Assembly: GCA_040371205.1 (NCBI GenBank)
Contig: AP031382.1
Span: 2,849,562-2,913,561, forward strand
DNA length: 64,000 bases
Direction of reading: 5' to 3'
DNA from: Rhodanobacter sp.
Lineage (GTDB): Bacteria; Pseudomonadota; Gammaproteobacteria; Xanthomonadales; Rhodanobacteraceae
A program made the position numbers and the translations under genes. Within the stretch, counting starts at the first letter, position 1. Each line of letters begins with the position of its first letter. This document shows, in pieces, positions 1 to 9,474 of this stretch. The notes below the pieces were generated by a model that was not told where the DNA came from, did no database searches, and saw only the letters and a program-made list of their open reading frames with translations.

Positions 1-977
1 AGGCCGTTGTCCTTGGCACGCGCGTGCACGGTCTTCTGCGCCTCGGCGTAGTTGGCCTTCATGTCCTTGGCCCACAGCTTGAGCGCGGCCTGCTGCATGG
101 CGCGGCCGTAGGAGAACGACAGCGGCCACGGATGCGGGCCGATGCGGTTCATCGCGTTGAGGTGGGCCGTGCTCTGTTCGTCGGTCTGGCCGCCGGAGAG
201 GAACACGATGCCAGGCAGCGAAGCCGGCACGCAGGTCTTGAGCACGCGCACGGTGGCCTCGGCCACTTCCTCGACGTCGGCCTGCTCGGACGAATCCTTG
301 CCCGGAATCACCATGCTGACCTTGAGGATGGTGCCCTCCAGCATCACGTTCTGCTCGTACAGCGCGCCGAACAGGCTGCGCAGCACGGCTTCGTGCACCT
401 CGTAGCTCACCTCGATGCTGTGGTCGCCGTCCATGATCACCTCCGGCTCGACCATCGGCACCAGGCCGGCCTCCTGGCACAGCGCGGCGTAGCGGGCCAG
501 CGCGTGGCAGTTCGCCTCGATCGCGGTGGAGGACGGGTTGTCCTCGGAGATGTTGATCACGGCGCGCCACTTGGCGAACTGGGCGCCGAGCTTGACGTAT
601 TCGGCCAAGCGCTCGCGCAGGCCGTCGAGGCCTTCGGTGACCACGTCGCCGGGGAAGCCGGCCAGCGGCACCGGGCCCTTGTCCACCTTGATGCCCGGGA
701 TGATGCCGAGCTTCTTCATCAGCTGGGTGAACGGCACGCCGTCCTTGGTGGACTGGCGGATGGTTTCGTCGTACAGGATCGCGCCGGAGATGTGCTCGTT
801 CAGGCCCGGCGTGGTGAGCAGCAGTTCGCGGTAGGCGCGGCGGTTTTCTTCCGTGTTCTCGATGCCGACGGCCTCGAAGCGCTTCTTGATGGTGTTGGTC
901 GACTCGTCGATGGCGATGATGCCCTTGCCGGGGGCGACCATGGCCAAGGCGACGCTTTCGAGATCTTCGATACTCAT
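1..977 (-). CDS. class I fructose-bisphosphate aldolase (3' end outside the window)
   Basis: Cleaves fructose-1,6-bisphosphate to DHAP and glyceraldehyde-3-phosphate through a Schiff-base lysine; cytoplasmic glycolysis and gluconeogenesis. The frame is open from the ATG at 977 to the window edge (325 codons seen, family length about 340), so only the extreme C-terminus is missing. The start reads MSIEDLESVALAMVAPGKG, followed by the eukaryotic-type signature AIDESTNTIKKRF and NTEENRRAYRELL. The segment EGTILKVSMVIPGK contains the expected Schiff-base Lys. This is the vertebrate-like class I family rather than the metal-dependent class II enzyme. Pyruvate kinase lies just upstream on the same strand, which is a common glycolytic neighbourhood in Xanthomonadales. 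Confidence 0.93.
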   Translation of the reverse strand, partial: MSIEDLESVALAMVAPGKGIIAIDESTNTIKKRFEAVGIENTEENRRAYRELLLTTPGLNEHISGAILYDETIRQSTKDGVPFTQLMKKLGIIPGIKVDKGPVPLAGFPGDVVTEGLDGLRERLAEYVKLGAQFAKWRAVINISEDNPSSTAIEANCHALARYAALCQEAGLVPMVEPEVIMDGDHSIEVSYEVHEAVLRSLFGALYEQNVMLEGTILKVSMVIPGKDSSEQADVEEVAEATVRVLKTCVPASLPGIVFLSGGQTDEQSTAHLNAMNRIGPHPWPLSFSYGRAMQQAALKLWAKDMKANYAEAQKTVHARAKDNG

Positions 978-1086
978 GACGGCTCCGTACGACGAGGCGT
1001 GATCCGCCCGCCCGAGGTGGATGCCGCCCGGACGGGCGGCGGGATAAAGGCCGCCGATTATAACGAAACCGACTTAGCGACGCCGT

Positions 1087-1530
1087 TTAGGACCCGTAAC
1101 CGGGCAATTTGCAGGGTTCCATCACCTTCTGCATGCCGTCCGCCCCGTCGGGCGCGTTGAACGGCACGATGTAGTAGGTATCGACGGGGTCGTCGGCGCG
1201 GTTGGTGAGCGAGGGGCCGTAGCGGAAGTTCTTCACCGCCGTCACCGCCGCGTTGCCCAGGTCGCTCCTGGGCACCAGCTTGACCAATTGCACGTTCATC
1301 GGCACGCCGTCGGAACCGATGGTGAAGGTCACCGCTGCACAACCGGGCTTGTCCAGGTTGAGCCCGGAATTGGGCAGGTCCGTGCTCACCTTGGTGTTGA
1401 GCCGGATCCAGTAATGGTAGAGGTTCTGCGGATCGATCCGGTGCGACGACTGCGCCAGCGCGGGCAGCGCGCAGGCCAGTGCCGGCACCAGCAGCAAGGA
1501 ACGGACCAGGCGAGGGACGCGTAGGTTCAT
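1087..1530 (-). CDS. periplasmic TonB C-terminal-domain-like protein
   Basis: A 147-residue exported protein of unknown role. Residues 1-26 form a signal peptide (basic start, hydrophobic run, ALA-Q cleavage). The mature part resembles a TonB C-terminal fold: GCAAVTFTIGSDGVPMNVQL, then a strand-helix pattern ending in AVKNFRYGPS. It has no N-terminal membrane anchor and no proline-rich spacer, so it cannot be a complete TonB. Two cysteines (GCAA and EPCK) could form a disulfide. It sits between pyruvate kinase and aldolase on the same strand, with a 66-bp gap to pyk and about 110 bp to the aldolase start. Stand-alone TonB-C proteins are frequent in Xanthomonadales; partners cannot be inferred from this sequence. 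Confidence 0.7.
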   Translation of the reverse strand: MNLRVPRLVRSLLLVPALACALPALAQSSHRIDPQNLYHYWIRLNTKVSTDLPNSGLNLDKPGCAAVTFTIGSDGVPMNVQLVKLVPRSDLGNAAVTAVKNFRYGPSLTNRADDPVDTYYIVPFNAPDGADGMQKVMEPCKLPGYGS

Positions 1531-1596
1531 GGCGATGCTCCGGCGAAGTGGGGACGCCGACAGTCTAACTGCGCGGCGTCATGCCGACGTCACGGC

Positions 1597-3069
1597 TCAG
1601 AGGTCGCGCATGCTGTCCACCGCGCCGCCCGCGCCCACCGCCAGCAGCTTGAGCGTGTTGGTGCCGCCGACGTGGCCCACGCGGTCGCCGTAGGTGATCA
1701 CCACGCTGTCGCCCGCGGCCAGCTTGCCTTGCTCGAACAACTGGCGCACGGCGGCACGAGTGGAGGAGGCCATGCTCTGGTTCTGGCCGTGGCTGAATTC
1801 CACCGCGCGCACGTCGCGCAGCACCTGCATGCGGCGGCGTGCGGCGGCGAACGGCGACAGGCCGTAGATCGGCACGGCGCTGCGGTAGCGCGACAGCCAC
1901 TGCGCGGTGGCGCCGGATTCGGTGAGCGCCACGATCGCGCGCACGCCGAGCTGGGCCGCCAGCACCATCGCGGCCAGCGCGATCGCCTGGTCGGTGCGGC
2001 TGAGATGGTGACTGGCGTTGGCCAGGTCTTCCTTCGGCTCGAACTGGCGTTCGGCGCCCAGGCAGATGCGCGCCATCGCCGCCACCGCCTTGTCGGGGTG
2101 GGCGCCGGCGGCGGTCTCTTCGGACAACATCACCGCATCGGTGCCGTCGATCACCGCGTTCGCCACGTCCAGCACTTCGGCGCGGGTGGGGATGGGCGAG
2201 CGCACCATCGACTGCAGCATCTGCGTGGCGGTGATCACCGCGCGGTTGCGCTGCACCGTCTCGCGAATGATCTTCTTCTGCAGGCCGGGCAATTCGGCGT
2301 CGCCGATCTCCACGCCCAGGTCGCCGCGCGCCACCATCACCACGTCGGAGGCGTCGATGATCTCGCCCAGCACGGGGATCGCGTCGGCGCGCTCGATCTT
2401 GGACACCAGCGCGGCGCTGCCGCCGGCCTCTTCGAGCAAGCGGCGCGCCAGGTGCATGTCGTCGGCCGAACGCACGAAGGAGACCGCGAGGAAATCCGCG
2501 CCGATCTCGGCAGCGAGCTTGATGTCGGCCTTGTCCTTGTCCGACAGCGCGGAGACGGACAGGCCGCCGCCCTGGCGGTTGAGGCCTTTGCGGTCGGACA
2601 GCTTGCCGCCCACCAGCACGGTGCAGTGGATCTCGGTGCCGGCGACCTTGTTGACGGTGAGCGCGACCAGGCCGTCGTCCAGCAGCAGCACGTCGTCGGG
2701 GCGCACGTCCTGCGGCAGGCCGAGGTAGCTCACGCCGACGCGGGAAATGTCGCCGGGCGGCGCATCGGCGCGGCAGTCCAGCACGAAGGGCTGGCCGACT
2801 TCGAGCTGGATCGGCCCGTTCGCGAATTTCTCCACGCGGATCTTCGGGCCCTGCAGGTCGGCCAGCACGCCCACTTCGCGACCCGCCGCCGCGGCCGCCG
2901 CCTTCACCGCCGCGGCGCGGGCACGGTGGTCGTCCGGCTGTCCGTGCGAAAGGTTGAGGCGAACCACGTCGACGCCGTTGGCAATGATGCTTTCGAGCAT
3001 GCCCGGCGCGTCGGTGGCGGGGCCGAGGGTGGCGACGATCTTGGTGCGGCGTAGCGGCGAGTTGGTCAT
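1597..3069 (-). CDS. pyk: pyruvate kinase
   Basis: Transfers phosphate from phosphoenolpyruvate to ADP, the last step of glycolysis; cytoplasmic. The 490-residue protein has the family order: N-terminal TIM-barrel start RRTKIVATLGPA with LNLSHG (residues about 40-45), the B domain, the active-site stretch VSKIERADAI, MVARGDLGVEIG with the metal-binding acidic residues, ATQMLQSM, and a C-terminal allosteric-type domain. The ATG at 3069 is preferred over an in-frame TTG 39 bases upstream because family homology begins immediately after MTNSP. It is followed downstream by the TonB-C-like gene and the aldolase, and preceded by the S1/P1 nuclease with a 108-bp gap. Confidence 0.96.
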   Translation of the reverse strand: MTNSPLRRTKIVATLGPATDAPGMLESIIANGVDVVRLNLSHGQPDDHRARAAAVKAAAAAAGREVGVLADLQGPKIRVEKFANGPIQLEVGQPFVLDCRADAPPGDISRVGVSYLGLPQDVRPDDVLLLDDGLVALTVNKVAGTEIHCTVLVGGKLSDRKGLNRQGGGLSVSALSDKDKADIKLAAEIGADFLAVSFVRSADDMHLARRLLEEAGGSAALVSKIERADAIPVLGEIIDASDVVMVARGDLGVEIGDAELPGLQKKIIRETVQRNRAVITATQMLQSMVRSPIPTRAEVLDVANAVIDGTDAVMLSEETAAGAHPDKAVAAMARICLGAERQFEPKEDLANASHHLSRTDQAIALAAMVLAAQLGVRAIVALTESGATAQWLSRYRSAVPIYGLSPFAAARRRMQVLRDVRAVEFSHGQNQSMASSTRAAVRQLFEQGKLAAGDSVVITYGDRVGHVGGTNTLKLLAVGAGGAVDSMRDL

Positions 3070-3177
3070 GCGGTGGCCTGATGAGCTATGGACGTCTAGA
3101 TTCAGCAAGTCACGGAGGCTAACAGATACCCGGGGCCATGCGAGCCTGCATTCGTATGTAACGGCGCATGTAACGCG

Positions 3178-3999
3178 TCACTGCCCCAGCGCGAGGTTCA
3201 GCACTTCGGCGAGGCGGCGGCCGGCGATGCGCAATTGATCCTCGGCCACCGGCAGTTCGGCATCGACGTAGGCCGGGCCGATCTTGTGGCCGTCCGGATA
3301 GAAACCTGGCCTGGCGGTGATGCGGCACGACTCCTCGGCCCACTGCGCGTAGGGATTGTCCAGCGGCGCGATCGGCGGCGGCAGCGCCACCGGACCTTCC
3401 GCATCGAGCCGCTGCGCATAGGCCTTCCAGTCGAGGCCGCGCGTCTTCAACATGCCCGAGTCCCACACGCGGTGCAGGTTGCTGCCCTCGCCTTCGAACT
3501 GCACCTGGTACTTGTTGCCGCCGAGGTCGTCACGGTAGCCGGCGTGCAGCGGCTGATGGATGTCTCCGGCGAAATGCACCACGAACTTCAGCGCCTGCAG
3601 GCGCACGGCGTCCGGTTGCGACTTGTCGCCGAGGATCGCCACGTAATGCGCCAGCCCGTCCACCACGCATTCGCCGTCGCGGCAATCGCGCGGCGGCACG
3701 TAGTCGCAAGTCTGGCCGCCGCGGAAATTGATGTAGTGCAGCTTGCGGGTCTGCTTCCACAGGCTGTCCAGCGCCGGATTGTCCTGGATTTCGTCCGGCC
3801 AGCTGGCGATGTCGGCAAGCCGGGTGGTGTGGTCTGCGGCGAGCAGGTGTTCGACTTCGGCCTCGGCGGCGGGGCTCAGGCGCTCTTGCGCCAGCTCGGC
3901 GACGATGCTGTGCCCCAGCGGGCCCCAGGCCTGCGCAGCGGGAACGAGAGCGAACACGGCCGTCAGCGAGGCGACCAACAAGCGGCGGATGGACTTCAT
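3178..3999 (-). CDS. secreted S1/P1-type nuclease
   Basis: Zn-dependent single-strand nuclease/3'-nucleotidase family, 273 residues, exported. A signal peptide ending in AQA precedes Trp25, which in this family becomes the mature N-terminus and coordinates the trinuclear zinc site. It is followed by GHSIVAELAQ, HYINF, and the central motif VVHFAGDIHQPLHAG, with later DDLGGNKYQV and NLHRVWDSG. All expected His and Asp ligands are visible. The gene starts 43 bp after the second YeeE/YedE gene on the same strand and may be cotranscribed with the sulfide operon, which would be unusual company for a nuclease. Substrate preference cannot be read from sequence. Confidence 0.9.
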   Translation of the reverse strand: MKSIRRLLVASLTAVFALVPAAQAWGPLGHSIVAELAQERLSPAAEAEVEHLLAADHTTRLADIASWPDEIQDNPALDSLWKQTRKLHYINFRGGQTCDYVPPRDCRDGECVVDGLAHYVAILGDKSQPDAVRLQALKFVVHFAGDIHQPLHAGYRDDLGGNKYQVQFEGEGSNLHRVWDSGMLKTRGLDWKAYAQRLDAEGPVALPPPIAPLDNPYAQWAEESCRITARPGFYPDGHKIGPAYVDAELPVAEDQLRIAGRRLAEVLNLALGQ

Positions 4000-4042
4000 G
4001 GCGGCGCTTCAAACCAGGGGGGCTTGGCAGTGTGCCACAGCG

Positions 4043-4450
4043 TCAGTGCGACCAGCGCCTCGCCAGCCACCACCCCAGCAGCATCGCCGGCAGCAACCAT
4101 AAGAGATCGGCATTGCCCAGGCCGACGCCCGCCAGCGCAGGACCGGGGCAATAGCCGCCGAGCCCCCAGCCAAGGCCGAACAGCACCGCACCGACCAGCA
4201 ACCGCTTGTCGATGCGGCGATTCACGGGCACGTGGAATCGCGTGTCCAGCCACGGCCGCTCCCGTCGCATCACGAGTCGCCAACCGATCGCGTAAGTCAG
4301 CGTCGCACCCGCCATCACCAGCAGCAGGCTGGGGTCCCACGCGCCGGCCACGTCGAGGAAACCCAGCACCTTGTGCGGATCCGCCATGCCCGACCAGGCC
4401 AGGCCCGCGCCGAACAGCAGACCGGCCAGCCATGCCGCCAGCCGGTTCAT
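4043..4450 (-). CDS. YeeE/YedE-family half-transporter, second subunit (DUF6691 type)
   Basis: Small polytopic inner-membrane protein, 135 residues, with four predicted hydrophobic segments. It carries the family signature GLGWGLGGYCPGPALAG, whose Cys is thought to relay sulfur in the thiosulfate transporter YeeE. The start ATG overlaps the stop of the upstream YeeE/YedE gene (ATGA), so the two are translationally coupled and probably form one two-part channel. It ends the sulfide-detoxification operon controlled by the divergent ArsR regulator. Transport of thiosulfate or another sulfur species is inferred from the family; these split versions are usually annotated only as sulfur-compound permeases. 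Confidence 0.85.
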   Translation of the reverse strand: MNRLAAWLAGLLFGAGLAWSGMADPHKVLGFLDVAGAWDPSLLLVMAGATLTYAIGWRLVMRRERPWLDTRFHVPVNRRIDKRLLVGAVLFGLGWGLGGYCPGPALAGVGLGNADLLWLLPAMLLGWWLARRWSH

Positions 4451-4881
4451 CGCAGCAGCTCCGGCAACAGATGGCGCCACGCGTACACGCACGCCATCGC
4501 GGTGGCCATGAACACCAGCACCGCCGCCAGCGAACGCGGCGAGAAGCGCCCCAGCCCGCATACGCCATGACCGCTGGTGCAGCCCGAACCGATGCGCGTG
4601 CCCATGCCCACCAGCCATCCGGCCAACACAAGCTGCCAGGGCGGCGCATGGCTGGCCAGCACCGGATCGCCCAGCGCCAACATCCATACGGCCGCACCCA
4701 TCGGCAGGCCGAGCACGAAAGCCAATCGCCATGCGGCATCGCCGCGATGCGGCGGCAACAGGCCCGAGGCGATGCCACTGATGCCGGCGACACGTCCCAG
4801 CGCGACCAGCAACAGCAGCGAAGCGAGGCCGATGAGGATGCCGCCGCCCAGCGCGCTCCATGGCGTGAAGTGGGCGATCAC
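4447..4881 (-). CDS. YeeE/YedE-family half-transporter, first subunit
   Basis: Inner-membrane protein of 144 residues with several hydrophobic helices. It contains the conserved cysteine motif GSGCTSGHGVCGLGR, typical of the YeeE/YedE sulfur-transport family. Translation most likely starts at a GTG at 4881-4879 that overlaps the stop of the MBL-fold enzyme (GTGA); no ATG fits the family start better. Its stop overlaps the ATG of the second half-transporter. Gene order MBL enzyme, YedE-1, YedE-2 matches BigR-controlled operons known from Xylella and Agrobacterium, where such permeases are proposed to move sulfur compounds out of or into the cell. Direction of transport is not determinable here. 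Confidence 0.85.
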   Translation of the reverse strand: MIAHFTPWSALGGGILIGLASLLLLVALGRVAGISGIASGLLPPHRGDAAWRLAFVLGLPMGAAVWMLALGDPVLASHAPPWQLVLAGWLVGMGTRIGSGCTSGHGVCGLGRFSPRSLAAVLVFMATAMACVYAWRHLLPELLR

Positions 4882-5756
4882 GGTTCCGTCGCCAGCGTGC
4901 CTGCATCCACCGGCAGTTTCAGGAAGCGCCGCCCTTCGACGTCCGCCGGCGGCAATTCGCCCGCGCGGATATTCACCTGCAGCGCCGGCCAGAACAGCCG
5001 CGGCACGGCCAGCGTGGCGTCGCGGCGCTCGCGCAGCGCCACGAAGTCTGCAACGCTGGTGCCGGCGGTGAGATGCGCATTGCGCTCGCGCTGTTCGCCC
5101 ACAGGCACCTTGTCGCGCGGCGCGACATCGCCCGCAGGATAGTCGTGGCAGAGGTACAGCTGCGTGTCGTCCGGCAAGGCATACAGCCGGCGCACCGAGG
5201 CATGCAGCACCGCCGCGCTGCCGCCAGGAAAGTCGCAGCGGGCGCTGCCTGCGGCCGGCGAGAACAGCGTGTCGCCAATGAACACCGCATTTCCCACACG
5301 GTAACTCATGCTGTCGGCGGTATGCCCCGGAGTGGCCAGCACTTCGATCGTCGCCTCGCCCAGCGGCAACGTGTCGCCATCGCGCAGCAACCGATCGAAG
5401 TGGGAACCGTCGGCCACGAATTCCTCGTCGAGGCCAAGCCGCCGCTTGAATTCGGCCTGCACCCCGACGATGCCGGCGCCCGCGGCCACCGGCGCGCCGG
5501 TCCGCGACCGCAGCCACGCCGCGGCGGTGAGGTGGTCGGCATGTGCGTGGGTTTCCAGTATCCAGCGCAGATCCAGCCGGTGCGCGCGCAGATGGTCGAG
5601 CACCGCCTGCGCCGGCCCGGCGCCCACCCGCCCGCCCGCAGGATCGAAATCGAGCACGGGATCGATCACCGCCGCCGCGCCGGTGGCGGCATCGCCGGCC
5701 ACGTGCGTCCAGGTGGAGGTGGCGGCATGGAAGAAGGACACGACATTGACTGGCAT
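4878..5756 (-). CDS. MBL-fold persulfide dioxygenase-like hydrolase (Blh/ETHE1 family)
   Basis: A 292-residue cytoplasmic metallo-beta-lactamase-fold enzyme. The metal site THAHADH lies near residue 75, followed by TPGHTADSMSY and FIGDTLF, then LCHDYPAG; these supply the His/Asp ligands of the glyoxalase II/ETHE1 group. Family members oxidise glutathione persulfide to sulfite in sulfide detoxification. The adjacent YeeE/YedE genes and the divergent BigR-like repressor make this role much more likely than glyoxalase II. It starts 77 bp from the regulator gene, across a palindromic AT-rich operator, and its stop overlaps the GTG of the next gene. No rhodanese domain is fused to it. Confidence 0.88.
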   Translation of the reverse strand: MPVNVVSFFHAATSTWTHVAGDAATGAAAVIDPVLDFDPAGGRVGAGPAQAVLDHLRAHRLDLRWILETHAHADHLTAAAWLRSRTGAPVAAGAGIVGVQAEFKRRLGLDEEFVADGSHFDRLLRDGDTLPLGEATIEVLATPGHTADSMSYRVGNAVFIGDTLFSPAAGSARCDFPGGSAAVLHASVRRLYALPDDTQLYLCHDYPAGDVAPRDKVPVGEQRERNAHLTAGTSVADFVALRERRDATLAVPRLFWPALQVNIRAGELPPADVEGRRFLKLPVDAGTLATEP

Positions 5757-5791
5757 GGAGGTGCATCCGCTGGAATCACGCGGGCCACTAT

Positions 5792-5813
5792 ATTAGATAT
5801 TTCTAATTTAGAA
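5792..5813. promoter_or_regulatory. palindromic operator of the BigR-like repressor
   Basis: Two overlapping inverted repeats lie in the divergent gap between the MBL-fold gene and the ArsR gene. The first is ATTAGA-TATT-TCTAAT (5792-5807), with perfect 6-bp arms. The second is TTCTAA-T-TTAGAA (5801-5813), also perfect. The stretch is strikingly AT-rich against the GC-rich flanks. ArsR-family repressors of the BigR/SqrR type bind AT-rich palindromes in exactly this position to control both themselves and the sulfide genes. Binding here is inferred. Confidence 0.72.
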
Positions 5814-5829
5814 AAGCATGCAACAATAG

Positions 5830-7254
<1,425 letters not shown>

Positions 7255-7307
7255 ATCGCCGACACAGGCATGGGTACGGACGGCCTTCGCCGACCGTATC
7301 CGCCAAG

Positions 7308-7335
7308 ACAAAAAGCCCGCGCAAGCGGGCTTTTT
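7308..7335 (+). terminator. intrinsic terminator after gapA
   Basis: The hairpin GCCCGC-GCAA-GCGGGC (7315-7330) is followed by TTTTT and preceded by AAAA, a classic rho-independent terminator about 60 bp after the gapA stop. A second imperfect hairpin with a CTTC loop (7275-7298) lies between the stop and this site. Confidence 0.9.
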
Positions 7336-7524
7336 GCTGCCAGCCGCCGATCGCTGCAAGAACCATCGTCCCATCGGCCGGCCAACGCCTTGGTCCCCAG
7401 CACGTGCGTAGCCAGCGCGAGCAACCCCAAGTGCCAAATCGTTCGCAACCATGACTTCCGGCGATGTCCCGCCGGCGCATGAAGTGGCAGGGTACGAGGT
7501 TGAATTCTTCACGGAGTCCTCGCC

Positions 7525-9264
7525 ATGCGCCCCACCCTGCTTGCGCTCAGCCTCGCCATCGGCTTCGGCGCCGCTGCCGTCGCCCGTGCCGATACCGCGC
7601 TGCCATCGCAACCGCCGCTCACCGCGTTGACCAAGGACTCCGGCACACCGGAGCCGGCCGAGCAGAAGCGCATGCACTTCGACCATGCCGAACTGCACAT
7701 CGCGGTGCATCCGGATACGCAGAGCATCGACGGCCGCGCCACGCTCACCTTCAGCGCGCTGGCCGCCACCGACGTGCTGCTGGTGGACCTCGACCGCAAC
7801 CTGCCGGTGAGCGCAGTCAGCGTGGACGGCCAGGCCTTGCCCGCCAGCGCGTGGAGCAACCCCGAAGGCCGCCTGCGCATCCAGCTGCCTCGGGCCGTGG
7901 CCAAGGGCGGCAAGGTCAGCGCCACCATCGTCTACGGCGGCAAGCCGCACGTGGCGAAGAATGCGCCATGGGACGGCGGCTTCGTGTGGAGCCACACCAA
8001 GGACGGCCAGCCGTGGGTCGGCAGTGCGGTGGAAGGCGAAGGCTGCGACCTGTTCTGGCCCTGCATCGACCAGCCCGATGGCAAGCCGGACCTGGTCGAC
8101 CTCTACGTAAACGTGCCCACGCCGCTGGCGGCACCGGGCAACGGTGTGCTGGTCGGCGTGAGCGACGAAGGCGCCACGCGCACTTGGCACTGGCGCGCCA
8201 AGCACCCCACCACTTACGCCATTTCGATCAACGTGGGCCCGTACAAGGAACTCACCGGCACATACAAGAGCCGCTACGGCAACACCATCCCGCTGGAGTA
8301 CTGGTACCTGCCGGGCGAAAAGGCGCATGCGGAGCAGCTGTTCGCCCAGTTCCCGCGCATGCTGGATTTCTTCGAGGCGAAGATCGGCCCCTACCCCTGG
8401 GGCGACGAGAAGATGGGCGTGGTGGAGACGCCCTACGAGGGCATGGAGCACCAGACCATCAACGCCTATGGCAACCACTACGCGCAGGACGGCAGCGGCT
8501 TCGACTGGCTGCTGCAGCACGAGTTCTCGCACGAATGGTTCGGCAACCAGATGACCAACGCCAACTGGGACGACATGTGGCTGCACGAGGGCTTCGCCAC
8601 GCTGATGCAGCCGCTGTACGCGCGCTACCTGGACGGCGACGCCGAATACTACGCCTGGCTCAACCGCCTGCGCATGATGATCGTGAACCGCTATCCGGTG
8701 GTGTCCGGCCAGCCGCGCACGGAGGAGGCGGTGTACGACGAAAGCCGCGGCGGCCCGGGCCAGGACATCTACAACAAGGGCGCGCTGATGCTGCAGTCGC
8801 TGCAGCACCTGATCGGCGACAAGGCGTTCTACGACAGCATCCGCGAACTGGTGTACGGCCGGCCCGATCCGAAGCCGGGCAACTTCCAGCCGCAGTACCG
8901 CACCACCGCCGACTTCATGCGCATCGTGAACCAGGTGACCGGCAAGGACTACGACTGGTTCTTCAAGGTGTACCTCTACCAGGCCGCACTGCCGAAGCTG
9001 GACGTGCAACGCCACGGCGACACGCTGGATCTTTCCTGGCAGGCGCCGGACAAGCTGCCGTTCCCGATGCCGGTGGACGTACAGGTGGACGACACCGTAC
9101 ACACCGTGGCGATGGACGGCGGCCATGGCAGCCTCGCGGTACCGGCCGGCGCCCTGGTGACGATCGACCCGCACTCGGTGCTGCTACGCGACGAGCCGCG
9201 CGTCACCGAGTTCCAGCATTGGATGCAGCAGCAACGCGCGCATGACAAGGCCGCGCAAAAGTAA
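7525..9264 (+). CDS. exported M1-family metallopeptidase
   Basis: A 579-residue zinc aminopeptidase-like enzyme sent to the periplasm by an N-terminal signal peptide (residues 1-22, cleavage near ARA). It has the gluzincin motif with His332, Glu333, His336 and third zinc ligand Glu355 (HEFSHEW then LHEGFAT). GMEHQT upstream corresponds to the GAMEN exopeptidase motif with the last residue changed. Length and the absence of the C-terminal ERAP-like domain place it near the leukotriene-A4-hydrolase/short M1 group rather than E. coli PepN (870 residues). GGAG at 7513-7516 precedes the ATG. It is probably monocistronic: gapA's terminator is upstream and the next gene converges on it. Confidence 0.93.
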   Translation: MRPTLLALSLAIGFGAAAVARADTALPSQPPLTALTKDSGTPEPAEQKRMHFDHAELHIAVHPDTQSIDGRATLTFSALAATDVLLVDLDRNLPVSAVSVDGQALPASAWSNPEGRLRIQLPRAVAKGGKVSATIVYGGKPHVAKNAPWDGGFVWSHTKDGQPWVGSAVEGEGCDLFWPCIDQPDGKPDLVDLYVNVPTPLAAPGNGVLVGVSDEGATRTWHWRAKHPTTYAISINVGPYKELTGTYKSRYGNTIPLEYWYLPGEKAHAEQLFAQFPRMLDFFEAKIGPYPWGDEKMGVVETPYEGMEHQTINAYGNHYAQDGSGFDWLLQHEFSHEWFGNQMTNANWDDMWLHEGFATLMQPLYARYLDGDAEYYAWLNRLRMMIVNRYPVVSGQPRTEEAVYDESRGGPGQDIYNKGALMLQSLQHLIGDKAFYDSIRELVYGRPDPKPGNFQPQYRTTADFMRIVNQVTGKDYDWFFKVYLYQAALPKLDVQRHGDTLDLSWQAPDKLPFPMPVDVQVDDTVHTVAMDGGHGSLAVPAGALVTIDPHSVLLRDEPRVTEFQHWMQQQRAHDKAAQK

Positions 9265-9425
9265 GCTGCATCAGCCCGCACCGTAAGAGCACGCACCGGC
9301 GCCGTGCCGGTGCCCGGTGCGTGCAACCACCCCGACCATCGCAAGCAGACGCTATAGGAACAAGGCCAGCGACACGCCGGCGGCGCATGCATTGCTCGGG
9401 GATGGAAAGTCCGTGCCGCGCAAAC

Positions 9426-9453
9426 GAACGGGGGCGCCGCAGCGCCCCCGTTC
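9426..9453. terminator. hairpin between convergent genes
   Basis: A perfect 12-bp inverted repeat with a CGCA tetraloop (arms 9426-9437 and 9442-9453; left arm GAACGGGGGCGC). It lies between the M1 peptidase and prc, which converge. There is no long T-run on either side, so termination may be inefficient or Rho-assisted. The rest of the 210-bp gap shows no gene. Confidence 0.7.
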
Positions 9454-9474
9454 ACACCGCCGAACCGCGGCGCT

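Noticed and set aside
24-1160. Plus-strand open frame over the aldolase gene
   Set aside because: Antisense shadow; the minus strand carries all class I aldolase motifs.
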